The notes: generated by a model not told the origin, from the letters alone. DNA of 17,639 bases from Phlebiopsis flavidoalba (GCA_035772785.1 JAOCPU010000120.1:1-17639); one strand, 5' to 3'; numbered from the stretch's first letter, positions 1 through 9,221 are shown. Program-made: numbers and translations.

Positions 1-341
1 GCCGTGAGGAACGCGTAGCGCGTGGTCCTGACGCTGCTGGTAACGTCATGCGAACGACGGTCTCTGTCCCTGCCGGCGTTGCGGTCGTCGCGTCTCGCAC
101 GTCATGTCTTAACCCATCGAGTGTCGGCTTTCATGGACACGCCGGCCGCTTGGTCAGCCCTCTGCGTCCCTCGCCCCGGGACTCTGGATTCAAACTGTGT
201 CCTGGTTCAAAGTAATTACACAGAGTGTAGTACTGTAGTACACGAGTAAGAATGTCTGTAATGGCAGTCGGGGTGGCGCGGGTAGGCTTACCTTTGAGTC
301 GACGAGGCCGTTGCGATCGCCTCTAACGCGATCTTAACGAT

Positions 342-902
342 CTATGCCCTAGCCCCGATTGGCGCATTCAGTGCCCCGACCGCCCGCGCGCGAGACAATC
401 GCATGCCGGCTGTTTGACTGCGCACCGAAAGACAAACACCTAGGAGAGTAAGTCAGCAATTGTTTTTGAGGTTACCAAAACTACTTACCATTAAATACAT
501 GTCTCACTAGCCTATTGATACAGTCGTCGGCGTCATAGCTATTGCCGTCGCGAGGTCGTCGCGGTTCGACGCCGTGAGTCAACGTCTTGATGTTGATCTC
601 GTCTTGTGTCTGTACTGACTGGGTTGGTGGTGCAACGTTTGCTGGCCGGCTTTGCCTTGTTTCAGGGCAATACACAGTGCACGTAACACAACTAACTCAA
701 GTACATTAGTGAGGGTTCAGCCTGCAGTGCGAGAACAGACACTTACCGGGATGATATAATACTTGGTGAGGCGTTTCTTTTCGTCATTTTGATTGTTGGC
801 TAACGTTCTCGTTGGCAGGCAGGCGTTGTCGCCAACGTTGATGCGGCGCAGATCGAACGTGACCGCTTTCGTGGTAGATTCGATACTTGGTGTCTCGCCA
901 TG
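342..902 (-). CDS. Possible spliced gene fragment, unknown product
   Basis: This is a tentative minus-strand gene model. Two introns have good fungal form: 488..440 (49 nt; GTAAGT donor, TTGCTGAC branch-like site, CTAG end) and one starting at 746 (GTAAGT donor) that could end near 692 (CTAAT upstream of TTAG). The upstream exon 902..747 is open for 52 codons, starts after a TTAG acceptor and reads protein-like (it contains KAVTFDLRRINVGDNACL and ends KKRLTKYYIIP). The next exon, about 675..489, contains NSYDADDCINRLVRHVFNG. After the 49-nt intron the frame stays open to TAG at 344..342. The phases of the middle intron do not join cleanly with the acceptor I prefer, so either the acceptor is different or the gene is broken. 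I do not recognise the product. Confidence 0.25.
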
Positions 903-1264
903 CTAATCTTCATTGCGCAGATATAATGCGGCGGCGCCGTGTAGTGATGGCGGCGCGGTCATCTCCTTTCAAATGAAAGGTTCACAGCTCAGCCTTGGGT
1001 ATGTTGCACATTTTGTTCGCGAAGGGTCTTCGCTAATGTCGTACTTTACTAGTACTTGCGTGCATCTTGGTAGCCGAAGTATTGATGATTTGGTCTATAC
1101 GCTGAGTGCCATGACCATCGCCGTGTATCTATCATGTGGCGCCCGTCGTCGTCTCGTTGCTGACATGTACGCGCAGATCATTGAGGTCCGCCCTTGAGCA
1201 GCCGCCGCCCGACTTCGACTGGCATGTCCGCATCGATGCTCGCCTCGTGCTATGCCGCACGGCG

Positions 1265-1314
1265 GTAAGTCGTCTTCCGTTGTTTACTATTCGTTGATTG
1301 ACACCTTCCGTTAG
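1265..1314 (+). other. Spliceosomal intron candidate (50 nt)
   Basis: The stretch opens with GTAAGTCG, has TTGATTGAC as a branch-point-like site about 15 nt before the end, and closes with CCGTTAG. Size and signals match short basidiomycete introns. It implies a plus-strand transcript here, but the flanking exons are not recognisable. A 94-codon plus-strand reading frame (913..1197, TTG start) lies upstream; I cannot tell whether it is coding. Confidence 0.35.
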
Positions 1315-1365
1315 GCACCGACCTGCGTAATTGGGAAGTCCACGTTAGTTGGGTCATTTATCATT

Positions 1366-1377
1366 TGGTATCAGAGC
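1366..1377 (+). other. LTR-retrotransposon primer-binding-site-like motif
   Basis: The 12-mer TGGTATCAGAGC is the classical primer-binding site complementary to the 3' end of an initiator tRNA-Met in many copia- and gypsy-type retrotransposons. It is preceded by TTATCATT, so an LTR could end in CA at 1363 with a two-base spacer. If it is genuine, a 5' LTR lies just upstream and gag would start downstream on the plus strand. I see no recognisable gag or pol and could not find a second LTR copy by eye, so this would be a relic or a chance match. Confidence 0.35.
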
Positions 1378-1589
1378 TATGTACTCACCGGCCTCTCGTG
1401 CCTCGTCTTGAACAGACCGGCCTTCCTCCGTTGACTACCCACGTCGAGGTCGGCAGTATGCGGGCCGCACGACCGTTACGGAACCTTCACCCGGCGCACA
1501 GAGTCCATGCACCGCCAACGTGCATGAGTCTCTGCTGTCATTTGTACGTCGTGTATTGGGCCTTCGCATCACTATACTCATGCAATTAG

Positions 1590-2215
1590 CTGCCCGCAGC
1601 GCCCTATTCGCAACGTTGACATACCTTGGTAAGTGGCGGCCACTATTCTTCTTCCATCCCATTCTGATTTCATGTCCCTGGTGGTCGCAACCTTGACGAC
1701 CGTGACGGATTTGGGGGAGGCGTTCGCAGATGAGACGTTCGTCTCGCAAGCCACACGCTAGTGTGTTCGCGACGACGATAGCCCTCGTGATCTGCGTGGG
1801 CTCTTTCCGATTCGCACACGGCGACTGGCGACGCACGCACAGGGTGCCTGGAACGAATGTGCTGTGAGTTCTCGGCAGAGAAACATACCACAACGTTGGA
1901 ACTCACCAATGGCTCGCAGCGACCGTTGTTGAGACCTGCGTGGGTTCCACGCCAAACGCGTTTCGGCACGCGTGCAGACTCTAGAGTCTAAACAAAATGC
2001 ACTGTGAGTTCTTGAATTTAAAAAACGGGCATGTTAGGACTCACCCGTCTTCGCAGCGCGCCGACGTATACGTCACGCATCGTCTTGCGGTCGTGATACG
2101 TGAGTCCGTGCACACTACGGCAGGTCCGGCCCGGTCGCATTGACTGGATTTCGTAGCTTGCGCGCTGAGTGAGCAGGACCTGGAAGCAAGGTGAGCCCCC
2201 AAGTTTGTGTAACGA
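1590..2215. other. Interval without recognisable gene
   Basis: GC-rich unique-looking sequence. Overlapping short minus-strand frames (longest 152 codons, 1893..1435) are open but of biased composition (R, T, H, P rich) and match nothing I know. Several GTGAG/GTAAG and CTCAC/CTTAC donor-like sites occur on both strands. No repeat or RNA gene is visible. Confidence 0.4.
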
Positions 2216-2827
2216 GTGCGTTGGAATTCACCTGAGACCTGCAGCACAGCGACAGCGCACATCGTGCGCGTCGTTCTCGCTAGTCTGCGTTTTGGTCGCT
2301 GGTCACCGTTCATGCGTCTCGCCGCTCGCCGTCGCGGTGTCGCAAATGGGGCTGGTCTCTTCTGCGCGCAATGCGACGGGCTGGCTGGTTGGCCGCGCCC
2401 GCGGGTGATGGATTGCGCCAGGTGAGTGGCCTGGATTTTTTTCGTGCAGACAAGCACGGCGCTGACTGCTCGTTACAGAGCCAGGGACGGCCTCGTTCCG
2501 CGCGCAGTCTTTGCGTGCGTAAGTGGTAAGTTGAAGGCCAGGCGAGGGCCTTGGTTGTTCGTCGGAGCATGCGGTCAGCGGCGATCGCGTGTGGTCCAGG
2601 GAAATTGTCTGAACGTGGCACCTAAATCGCGATCAGTCTCCGACGAGCACGCAAGCCTGACAAGACTTTACCAGCCAAAGGCGACGGTTTATTGGCGGCA
2701 TCACCTGTCGCGCCGTGCTTGTTGCGTGTCGTTCGGCACATCTCTTGGTTCGACGCGCATGAGGTCGCGCGTGCCCGAGCGGTCTGGGCGAGACTTCAAA
2801 CACGCGGCGCTGTTCGCCCGACTCTAA
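2216..2827 (+). CDS. Weak two-exon gene candidate, unknown product
   Basis: Two plus-strand frames join in phase across a well-formed 57-nt intron at 2422..2478 (GTGAGT donor, GCTGAC branch site, TTACAG acceptor). The joined frame is ATGGATTGCGCCAG to AGCCAGGGAC, and it stays open to TAA at 2825. The predicted protein is Arg/Ala/Ser rich, has no signal peptide or membrane segment that I can identify, and resembles no family I recognise. Another plus-strand frame (2692..3111) overlaps its 3' half and is as plausible, so the frame choice rests only on the intron. It could also be chance openness in GC-rich DNA. Confidence 0.2.
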
Positions 2828-3215
2828 ACCAACATGAGCCAGTTAGTCAGAGGATAACAAAAGAGCCAGATCTTACTCACGTCCATAGTAAGTGTTTGAA
2901 TTTCATTTCCGAGATTGCACTAGTGATTGCGAAACGACTGAGCTTGATGTTGGAACACGGCCCGCGTGACGGTGGGCTAAGGCCGGCGCCGAGATCGCGG
3001 AGCGCAAAATATCTGCTCGTTGGCGTCATTGTGTGCGACATCGTGGTGGGCGGGTGTTTCTGTGCTAAGCACAAGACCGTCAGCGCCGCGCAACAAGGGC
3101 AAACAAGGTGAGCCAAAACTCACCTCTATCTTGGCCTCTGCCGCTGAGCTCCACGCCGAGACGATGGCGGGCTGGTGGTGGTGACGCGCTGGGTTGCGCC
3201 GAATCCACCAGACCA
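2828..3215. other. Interval without recognisable gene
   Basis: Contains donor-like sites (CTCAC at 2874 and 3119 for the minus strand) and short open frames on both strands, none recognised. It ends where the left inverted repeat of the next element starts. Confidence 0.4.
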
Positions 3216-3309
3216 TGTAGTCCTTTTACAAAACACACCACAGATCTGTAACTGGCTGTATTGTAAAATAGATGGGCCATCCTAGGAGCCTTTTAAAAAG
3301 GGGGTCCCA
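3216..3309 (+). repeat. Left terminal inverted repeat
   Basis: Pairs with 5589..5694. Conserved blocks: GTAGTCcTTTTACAAAA (outer), TGTATTGTAAAATAG (middle), TTTTAAAAAGGGGGTCCCA (inner). The left copy is shorter between the middle and inner blocks. A second copy of the TTTTACAAAAAGGCT block sits internally at 3346..3360. Confidence 0.7.
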
Positions 3310-3584
3310 AGGCTCGGGCTGACATCCTTTTTAAAATGGGGGGTGTTTTACAAAAAGGCTGACAAACTTCCAAAAATGGTAATTTTCCTTTTTGAAGCCC
3401 TGCTTTCTGGCTTCCTAAACATATCAGCATGACAAAATTTGGTGGAGAAATGAATGAGCTAGGATGCCCATCAATTTTTCTTAACACGACCTTTTGCGCG
3501 CAAAATAAGCGCCCAAAAGGCGCGAGAAGGCGGCTGGAACCCTGTAGGTGGACCCACAATGCGCCCCTTTGCCCAATTAGGCTG

Positions 3585-3617
3585 GGAATTGATGGCAATC
3601 CGCTTCCCATCAATTCC
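3585..3617. repeat. Perfect hairpin containing the TTGATGG motif
   Basis: GGAATTGATGG (3585..3595) and CCATCAATTCC (3607..3617) are perfect 11-bp inverted repeats separated by 11 nt. They sit in the left subterminal zone of the 3216-5694 element. A comparable but bulged hairpin with the same CCCATCAA motif lies in the right subterminal zone (5508..5563, CATATG arms). Confidence 0.6.
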
Positions 3618-4613
3618 GCTTTTGGGCTGCATTTGGGGTTGCTCCCCAGCTTCCCCCTTGCTTATTTAGGGCGCTGTATTGTAGTTTGAGTAACTATGTA
3701 TGTTTAGAACATGCTCACCAAACAGAATTCCCATATTTAGCCTGTCAGGGGTGCTACCAATATAATTGATTTTATTTCGCTTTTTTTCGCAATTTTCAAT
3801 AGGGTACCCTGGGTTCCCCTGCATTCCCCTGGCCTTGCTGCTTCTCGTATAAGCTCCTATATGTTCTCTTAGTATGCCCATAACATAGGAACATCATCTG
3901 AGACATTCCCATTATCCTGGGAATTGTTTCGAATTTCCGGGTATTTTTCGAAATCTGGGGGTCTGGGCATTGCTTCCTATTGATTGGGAATTGTTCTGAG
4001 CATTTCCCCATGTAGATACACTATTTAGAAGTATTCTCATTATGTAGATCAAAGGCTTTAACATGATATGAATGTTTGAGAACATATTTTTGCGGAATTG
4101 ATGGCTACTCCCCCTATACCCCCCAGATCAATAATATACTATTCTGAGTCGGATGGAAAGTATTCTATAGGTACCTAGTACATGCTCATAAGTTGTGGAA
4201 ACAATGGGATGGCTGTAGCTAGGTGCGATTCTCCAGATCTTGGTCGATTATCCTGGCGCTTATTTTCGGATTTTAGGGTTAAGCCAGAATCATGGTATTC
4301 CAGTACAAATGAAGCTTAGCTGATATCTCCATCGTATTCTACACCCCTGAAAACCTTTATATCCAAATTTGCGAAAGGAGGGGACATGCACAGCTGCCAG
4401 AGCATAGAAACAGACAGGAAGTTGTGTAATTATACAGAGATTCCATGTTAAGCCCCATGCATTCTCTTGTAACACTAGCACATCTTTCCACCCACTTGGG
4501 GATTGATGTAAACTAAATTGTAGCATGTGTGGGAGGTATGTAGGATGTATTCTACAGCTGGAATAGAATTATACTGCCTCTGTGTGTGAATAGGTGCACA
4601 TGTTTTCGCTTTT

Positions 4614-4648
4614 TTAAACCCTAAATGACGCTTTTCTTTTGGGTTTAA
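4614..4648. repeat. Small inverted repeat inside the element
   Basis: TTAAACCC (4614..4621) and GGGTTTAA (4641..4648) form an 8-bp stem around a T-rich 19-nt loop containing CGCTTTTC. CGCTTTT-type strings recur through the element (for example 3778, 4604, 4785, 4972, 5427). Confidence 0.4.
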
Positions 4649-5588
4649 GGGCAGGGCAGCACCTGGGAAGTTGTTCTAAAGCTTTCAGAAACTAATTCTA
4701 CACATGTCCCCTACATGTATATGGTATATAGACAACAGCCAGAAGGTATTCCACCGCTGTAGAGCCCAGGGGTAAATGCGCATTTTCGCTTTTATGCTGG
4801 GTACCCCCATTTTGGGTATATATCAGGGTGTAGCATGTGCTGTATTGATCCCCTGGTGTTTCCAGTGTTGTATGTACACTATTCCAACTGCTATATGAAT
4901 ATCCTGGATAGTTTACAACGATCCCCCAGACCAATAATAACCCCAAGGGAACCTGCCCAAATATTATTTTTCCGCTTTTCCCCAGAATAATATATATCCC
5001 TATTGTTCCCATGTGCTTGGATAGCTTCCAAGCTTCATTTCTGTATTGGCTCCAATGTATACCTATACAATGGCAAGCATACCGCCCATTTATAGGCCCC
5101 CATTCCCCCAGGGTATACTCCCCAATGTGCCATTTGACCGCTTTTTATTTAATTATAATAGTATTTATATTCCTGTGGGCCCTGCACATCATGGAACCTC
5201 TCAAAATCAAGATCTGAGCTCTACAGATGTATATCTATGTAACCTACATACAAGAATGGAGGGGAACGAAAGGGGAGGGCAGAAATAGCAGCAGAAATGG
5301 GCAGGAAAAGCGGAATATAATGGCAGGAGCTAGCCCATCAATATCTAATCTAATTTGATGGAAGCAGAATCTTATCTGAGCAGGCACCATCAGTGCCACA
5401 AAGCTTTTGATGGGAACCGGTTCCTGGCGCTTTTTGAGCGCTTTTTTTCCGCAAACTCCATAGGGTTGCTTGTGTTAGAAAACTCTATTTTTGCCACATA
5501 GCTCCTTCCCATCAAAACATATGGACAAAGTGCTTAACTGACATATGTTTTGCTTTTGATGGGGCTACATTACGCAAACATGAAAAAA

Positions 5589-5694
5589 TGGGACCCCCCT
5601 TTTTAAAATAACGGGCGCTTAATCCTGCGATTGACTGGCTATTTTACAATACAAGCAGCAAGAGATAATAGGGCTTTTTTGTAAAACGACTACA
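5589..5694 (-). repeat. Right terminal inverted repeat
   Basis: Reverse complement of the left end, in the same block order: GTAGTCgTTTTACAAAA, TGTATTGTAAAATAG, TTTTAAAAAGGGGGGTCCCA. It is about a dozen bases longer than the left copy because of indels between the middle and inner blocks. Confidence 0.7.
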
Positions 5695-6380
5695 CCCACG
5701 CCTGCCGAATCGTGCCGTTGTTGCCCAGAACAGCCGCACGAGGCAGCCGCGTGAGACAGTGTCTTCTGTTCGCGTCTCAGTGAGAGGCTTGCGTGCTGGT
5801 CGACGTGCATCGCGCCGCTGCTGCTCGTCGTGCTGTCAGGGAGACCGCGCTGCAGCTGGGTCGAATCACGCTGTCGTTGCCCAGAACGGCTCGGCGTTGG
5901 GCGGTGCAGTGTCCCGACGGGGGCAGTCTCGTGTGCCGGTTGCCGTATGTCGGCCGCTTCTCGTCGTGCCGTCAAGGAGACGGCGGCCCTTGTGTGATGT
6001 CCCGTCGTGCGAGTGGGATCTTCAATGCGTGGCCGACGCACCCTGTAGTCTTGCGACACGCCCTTGTGTGAGATCGGCCTCGCCGCCGTGCTCGTCGCTG
6101 TCACGCACGACGTGCCCTGTAATCTTGCGACACGCGGTGGCATACGAGCGTGGCGGTCTTCGTCTCGTCTCGCTCGCCAGCGAGTGTCTGAGTGCGTCGG
6201 TCGACGGCGGCAGTGACGCTCAGACGCAAGGGCGGGCTGAGCGATACAGTTTGTGCCCGCCGGGTTTCACTGCATGCGCCGTTGCTGTCTTCGCGTGGGG
6301 GTTAGTGTAAACTCAGAGAAGACTCGGTGATAGATGTACTCAGGCTTTATTCTCGATCTACACCTTCATCTTCTCATGCG
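5695..6380. repeat. GC-rich region of degenerate direct repeats, no recognised gene
   Basis: At least three pairs of imperfect direct repeats are visible: 5706..5734 with 5862..5890 (CGAATC...GTTGCCCAGAAC), 5825..5849 with 5961..5985 (TCGTCGTGCYGTCARGGAGA), and 6035..6061 with 6109..6135 (CCCTGTARTCTTGCGACACG). The spacings differ (156, 136 and 74 bp), so this is an eroded, rearranged repeat block, not a clean tandem array. Frames of 174-183 codons run through on both strands, but they are Ser/Arg/Val/Cys rich and look like by-products of the repetitive GC-rich sequence. Confidence 0.5.
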
Positions 6381-6931
6381 CTACACTGCGTTATCGCCTT
6401 CGTCCTCGCTCCCATCTTCATACTCGTGATCTGCATCCTGTGCCTCCACGTTCGCATACTCGACGTCCAAATCAGCTGCCGTTTGTTTGCCATGAGGCTT
6501 CTTTGACAACCGAGGTGTATTCCTCTACATTGTAAACAAATATAAGCCCCAAGAAACTGAGAACGACGAAGTACGTACACAGTTAAGCCTACGGTAAGTC
6601 TCTTGGCCTCCGCGGTCATTGTAATGGTGGCTGCTTTCGTGTTCTCAGAAGTCGGCTTTGAAGAACTGCTTGACATCAGCTGGATGATCGAGAGGGCCCT
6701 GTCGCCGGCGGCCTTCTGTGGTTTCTTGCGCACACCACGCCGTAAACCACCAATGTGCTCGGTTGACGAGGGGATCGAAGGGCCTCTGCAGAAGCTGTGG
6801 TAAGCGTCCGGTATGTCTGGTATGTCTGGTGTAGGCGCAGTATGGCTTACCTTTGGGTTTTGACGGTCTGGGCATGGGACCAGTCGCAATCCCATCATCA
6901 GAGTGCTCCCATTGAATGACAGTCTCCTTCA
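6381..6931 (-). CDS. Probable small spliced gene with acidic C-terminus, unknown function
   Basis: The final exon 6524..6381 follows a TTTACAATGTAG acceptor and reads 47 codons to TAG. It is rich in Asp/Glu and ends DHEYEDGSEDEGDNAV, a typical acidic tail. A second intron, 6850..6795 (56 nt; GTAAGC donor, TTACCACAG acceptor), separates exon 6794..about 6581 from exon 6931..6851, which itself follows TTTACTGACC...CTCGCAG. The middle exon is open in two frames. One reads RGVRKKPQKAAGDRALSIIQ and connects in phase 0 to the acidic exon if the donor is GTGTAC at 6580 or GTAGGC just upstream. The other reads RPFDPLVNRAHWWFTAWCAQ and stops at TGA. The 5' splice phase does not fit the first frame without an alternative acceptor, so the model is incomplete or slightly broken. 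I do not recognise the family. Confidence 0.35.
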
Positions 6932-7321
6932 CTGCGAGCACACTGGTCAGTAAACGTGGTAGACGTCTTGCGTAATGAAAAGGTAGAGTCTACCGCATAG
7001 AGGAAAGAGGAGAGATGTCGTAGGGGAAAGGGGGTGAGCAAAACAGGCGTGGAATCTGATAGTCTTAATTAGTATTACTTTTGTATATTGACGACAAGAT
7101 GTCCAGTTCGAAAACGGCAAAAACGTACGCTCTTCGCTTCGAGGAGCGGTCACGAGAGAATTGAGCAAAAGGCTCTGGAGCCGGACCGCCATGTATGCTC
7201 GACCAAAGGATGTCTGCGGCAGTAGAAAAACAAGTGCAACCTCAGGGTGTTAGGGATACACAGTGCAGGACTGAGGAGGAGGACCGAGAACCAGAAGCGT
7301 GGACACTGCACAAGTGAAACG
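6932..7321. other. Intergenic stretch flanking the next element
   Basis: On the minus strand 7000-7040 is pyrimidine-rich (CCCCCTTTCCCCTACGACAT...), as in fungal promoters, and would lie upstream of the 6381-6931 gene. On the plus strand a short Glu-rich frame (about 7209..7317, starting MSAAVEKQVQPQGVRDTQCR) ends a few bases before the inserted element. Nothing is recognised. Confidence 0.3.
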
Positions 7322-7431
7322 CATCAGGGAAAATCCAGGCCAATAATTACTGTTTTTAAACCAATGAACTCCTAGAAATGGAGTCAACCGATAAAAGTAA
7401 CAATAATAACGATTGTCAACTTTGTTACGCA

Positions 7432-7545
7432 GTTTCTGGCTGTTTCCTGGCTGTTTCCTGCTGTTTTCCTGGCTGTTTCCTGGCTGTTTCTTGGCTGTTT
7501 CCTGGCTGTTTCTTGCCAGTTTTCATGTTTCCTGGGTGTTTCTTG
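7432..7545 (+). repeat. Left subterminal array of GGCTGTTTCCT (11-bp unit)
   Basis: About eight to nine near-identical copies of GGCTGTTTCCT or GGCTGTTTCTT, with a few length variants (for example CTGCTGTTTTCCT) and decay toward the inner end. It belongs to the 7322-8980 element. A 75-codon frame across it is an artefact of the repeat. Confidence 0.8.
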
Positions 7546-7603
7546 AGCATTTTGGTATTTTCTGATTCATCTATTATGACATTACATGTTCTGGAATATC
7601 ATT

Positions 7604-7774
7604 GAAAAATCGAAAAAAAATAGGTCATACCCTTATCTCTTTACATACTTCCCCTACACAGTCTCTGGACTTCACCAGACTTATCACAATAACTTCCCTT
7701 TGCAAGGTTTGAACCAGCAAACCTCAGCATGTGCTTCAGTAAACTAATGCACTAACCAGCTGAGCTACATGGGA
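7604..7774 (-). mobile_element. tRNA-derived SINE-like segment
   Basis: Read on the minus strand, 7774..7695 resembles a tRNA gene. The A box TAGCTCAGCTGG and B box GGTTCAAACC are intact, the 5' end is TCCCATG and the 3' arm ends AAAGGGA. The acceptor and anticodon stems contain mismatches and no clean anticodon loop forms, so it is not a working tRNA. A non-tRNA body of about 70-90 nt follows, ending in a T-rich tract (TATTTTTTTTCG, near 7611-7622) that could serve as a pol III terminator. This is the layout of a SINE head and body. It lies entirely inside the 7322-8980 element, so it was either captured or inserted later. Confidence 0.5.
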
Positions 7775-8780
7775 ATAATGATTCTCCTTGCTCATTGATT
7801 ATGACTGGCTCTTTTTGAACCACATTACATTGTTTTTCACCTTCAATCATCATCTCAGGTCATTGAATGGATGGTTAATGTTTATATAGTCATTATAAAG
7901 TAGTCAAAAATGCGCAAAAAATCAACGTAGGCCTACTTAGTAGTATATGTTTAGATCTCCTATAAACTGAAGATATTTTGATTTGATTTGAATAGGTTTA
8001 CCTTTATATTGGTGTTACATTTTTTACCTTGGCAAATCAAGATATAACCGCAGTAATTATAAATATTCTGGAAGTCTAAATTGGTATATTTGTCCACAAT
8101 CACCTATTACACTACATTATTATGCTTTAGTTATGTTGAATATTAACATCACAGCTATTTTTGCAATTTGACTGTTCAAATAAGTAAAGTGGCTGTGTAG
8201 TGGCAATGTACATTTGTAATGTATGATATGAATTGAAATACAAGAGGTTAGGGTTTCATGTACTATATATCATGTGGTAAGTATTTAGAGTATATTGTGG
8301 TTTTTCAACCAAGCCAGATGTCATGCATTACAGACCTCCCTTAGAGCAACCAATCTGTGCACAGTGTCACAAATCACAAGGAAGTTTGGTCTGGATGTAT
8401 ACCTACTCCCCTTGGTATGCATCAATTTTAGGCGTCTGCGGCACAAAAGGAGAAACAACATGAAATATACAACGTTTTGTTACCATAATATACAAACCGG
8501 CTCGTTTTCTGACGTTTATGGTAAAGTATACTCATGGGTTGTACATAAAGTTGCCCTTTTGGGGCCAAAATCTGTCATATCTAGTTCACAAGTGTACACA
8601 ATCGAATAAACAACAAACTATGAGAAAACACTAACATAGGTATCAGCCTGTTATGAGACAAATTCTGCACCTATCAGACTTTGCCCAAATGAAATAACAG
8701 CTGGAAACCCAAATAACTCAGCAATAACATGCAAAGAATATGAAAATGCACTGCTAATACCGGTAATCCTTGAATGGCCA
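7775..8780. other. AT-rich interior of the TIR element, no gene seen
   Basis: Low-complexity AT-rich sequence with short open frames only (longest 104 codons at 8295..8609, plus strand, preceded by no convincing signal). No transposase signature is visible. Confidence 0.5.
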
Positions 8781-8789
8781 AATAACAGA

Positions 8790-8970
8790 CAGAAACACAG
8801 ATAACAGGTTGGTAACAGACCATTAACAGGCAAACAGAGCATTAATAGAGGAAACTAGATAACAAAACAGTAATTAGATAAAAGACAGTAACTGGATAAT
8901 AGACAGGAAACACAAGAAACAGATAGGAAACAGCCAAGTAATGGATTAACAATAATTATCAAACAGAATT
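8790..8970 (-). repeat. Right subterminal array of TAACAG/AAACAG repeats
   Basis: On the minus strand the unit is CTGTTATC, CTGTTTCC or CTGTCT. More than ten degenerate copies occur at roughly 11-16-bp spacing. It mirrors the left array in inverted orientation but is more diverged. Confidence 0.65.
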
Positions 8971-9164
8971 TTCCCTGATGACGGGCGCTGGCGTACTCGT
9001 CGTGATGCAATCGAATCACGTTTTGTCACTGTCGCGCTGCGCGCGCCGTTGGTGTTCCTGAAGTATGCACGAAAAACACAAAATGTGTAGAAAACATGCA
9101 CTAGGCACTGACAGATAAACTATTACGATAGGACATTGATGGTCCGATGATAGGTGGAAAAAGA

Positions 9165-9221
9165 AAAACAACGTCCGAGGTGTGAAAACAATGTCCGAGA
9201 CGAAAACAACGTCCGAGACGA
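9165..9221 (+). repeat. Three-copy short tandem repeat
   Basis: Three copies of AAAACAAYGTCCGAGACG-like units (18-21 bp), the first slightly longer. The surrounding 8984-9443 is otherwise unique, has no recognised gene and lies downstream (3') of the C48 gene. Confidence 0.6.

Larger units (their letters stand above)
3216..5694. mobile_element. Non-autonomous DNA-transposon-like element with ~100-bp inverted ends (2.48 kb)
   Basis: The two ends are clearly related in inverted orientation. The left end starts TGTAGTCCTTTTACAAAA and the reverse complement of the right end starts TGTAGTCGTTTTACAAAA. Both then carry TGTATTGTAAAATAG and a block TTTTAAAAAGGGGGTCCCA, with small indels between blocks. 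The outermost shared bases allow a TA target duplication inside TGTA/TACA (element proper from GTC...), as in Tc1/mariner-type or other TA-targeting elements; no longer flanking repeat is visible. The interior is markedly more AT-rich than both flanks and has no ORF above about 104 codons, so it must be mobilised in trans if at all. A motif TTGATGGG/CCCATCAA recurs nine times, mostly near the two ends, and could be a binding site. No family is assigned. Confidence 0.65.
7322..8980. mobile_element. Non-autonomous TIR element with subterminal repeat arrays (1659 bp)
   Basis: The left end CATCAGGGAAAAT and the right end ATTTTCCCTGATG are perfect 13-bp inverted repeats, with weaker similarity continuing inward (AATAATTACTGTT against GATAATTATTGTT). 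The flanking triplets are both ACG (7319..7321 and 8981..8983), consistent with a 3-bp target duplication. Next to each end lies an array of short repeats in opposite orientation: CTGTTTCCTGG copies at 7432..7545, and AACAG/AAACAG/TAACAG copies at about 8790..8970. The interior is AT-rich and has no ORF above 104 codons. A 3-bp duplication plus dense subterminal repeats is the organisation of CACTA/EnSpm-type elements, but the ends are not CACTA, so the superfamily is not settled. Confidence 0.65.

Noticed and set aside
5261..5281. Purine tract (GAGGGGAACGAAAGGGGAGGG) as an LTR-element polypurine tract
   Set aside because: It lies inside the inverted-repeat element and no LTR starting with TG follows that matches anything upstream of the 1366 primer-binding motif.
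5619..6310. Frames of 174 and 183 codons on opposite strands as genes
   Set aside because: They overlap each other and the degenerate direct repeats, and part of one lies in the inverted repeat of the element; the sequence has no protein-like motif.
7432..7545. The 11-bp repeats as a CRISPR array
   Set aside because: The units are contiguous, without unique spacers of constant length, and the genome is eukaryotic.
7695..7774. A functional tRNA gene on the minus strand
   Set aside because: The A and B boxes are present, but the acceptor stem has mismatches and no regular anticodon stem-loop forms.
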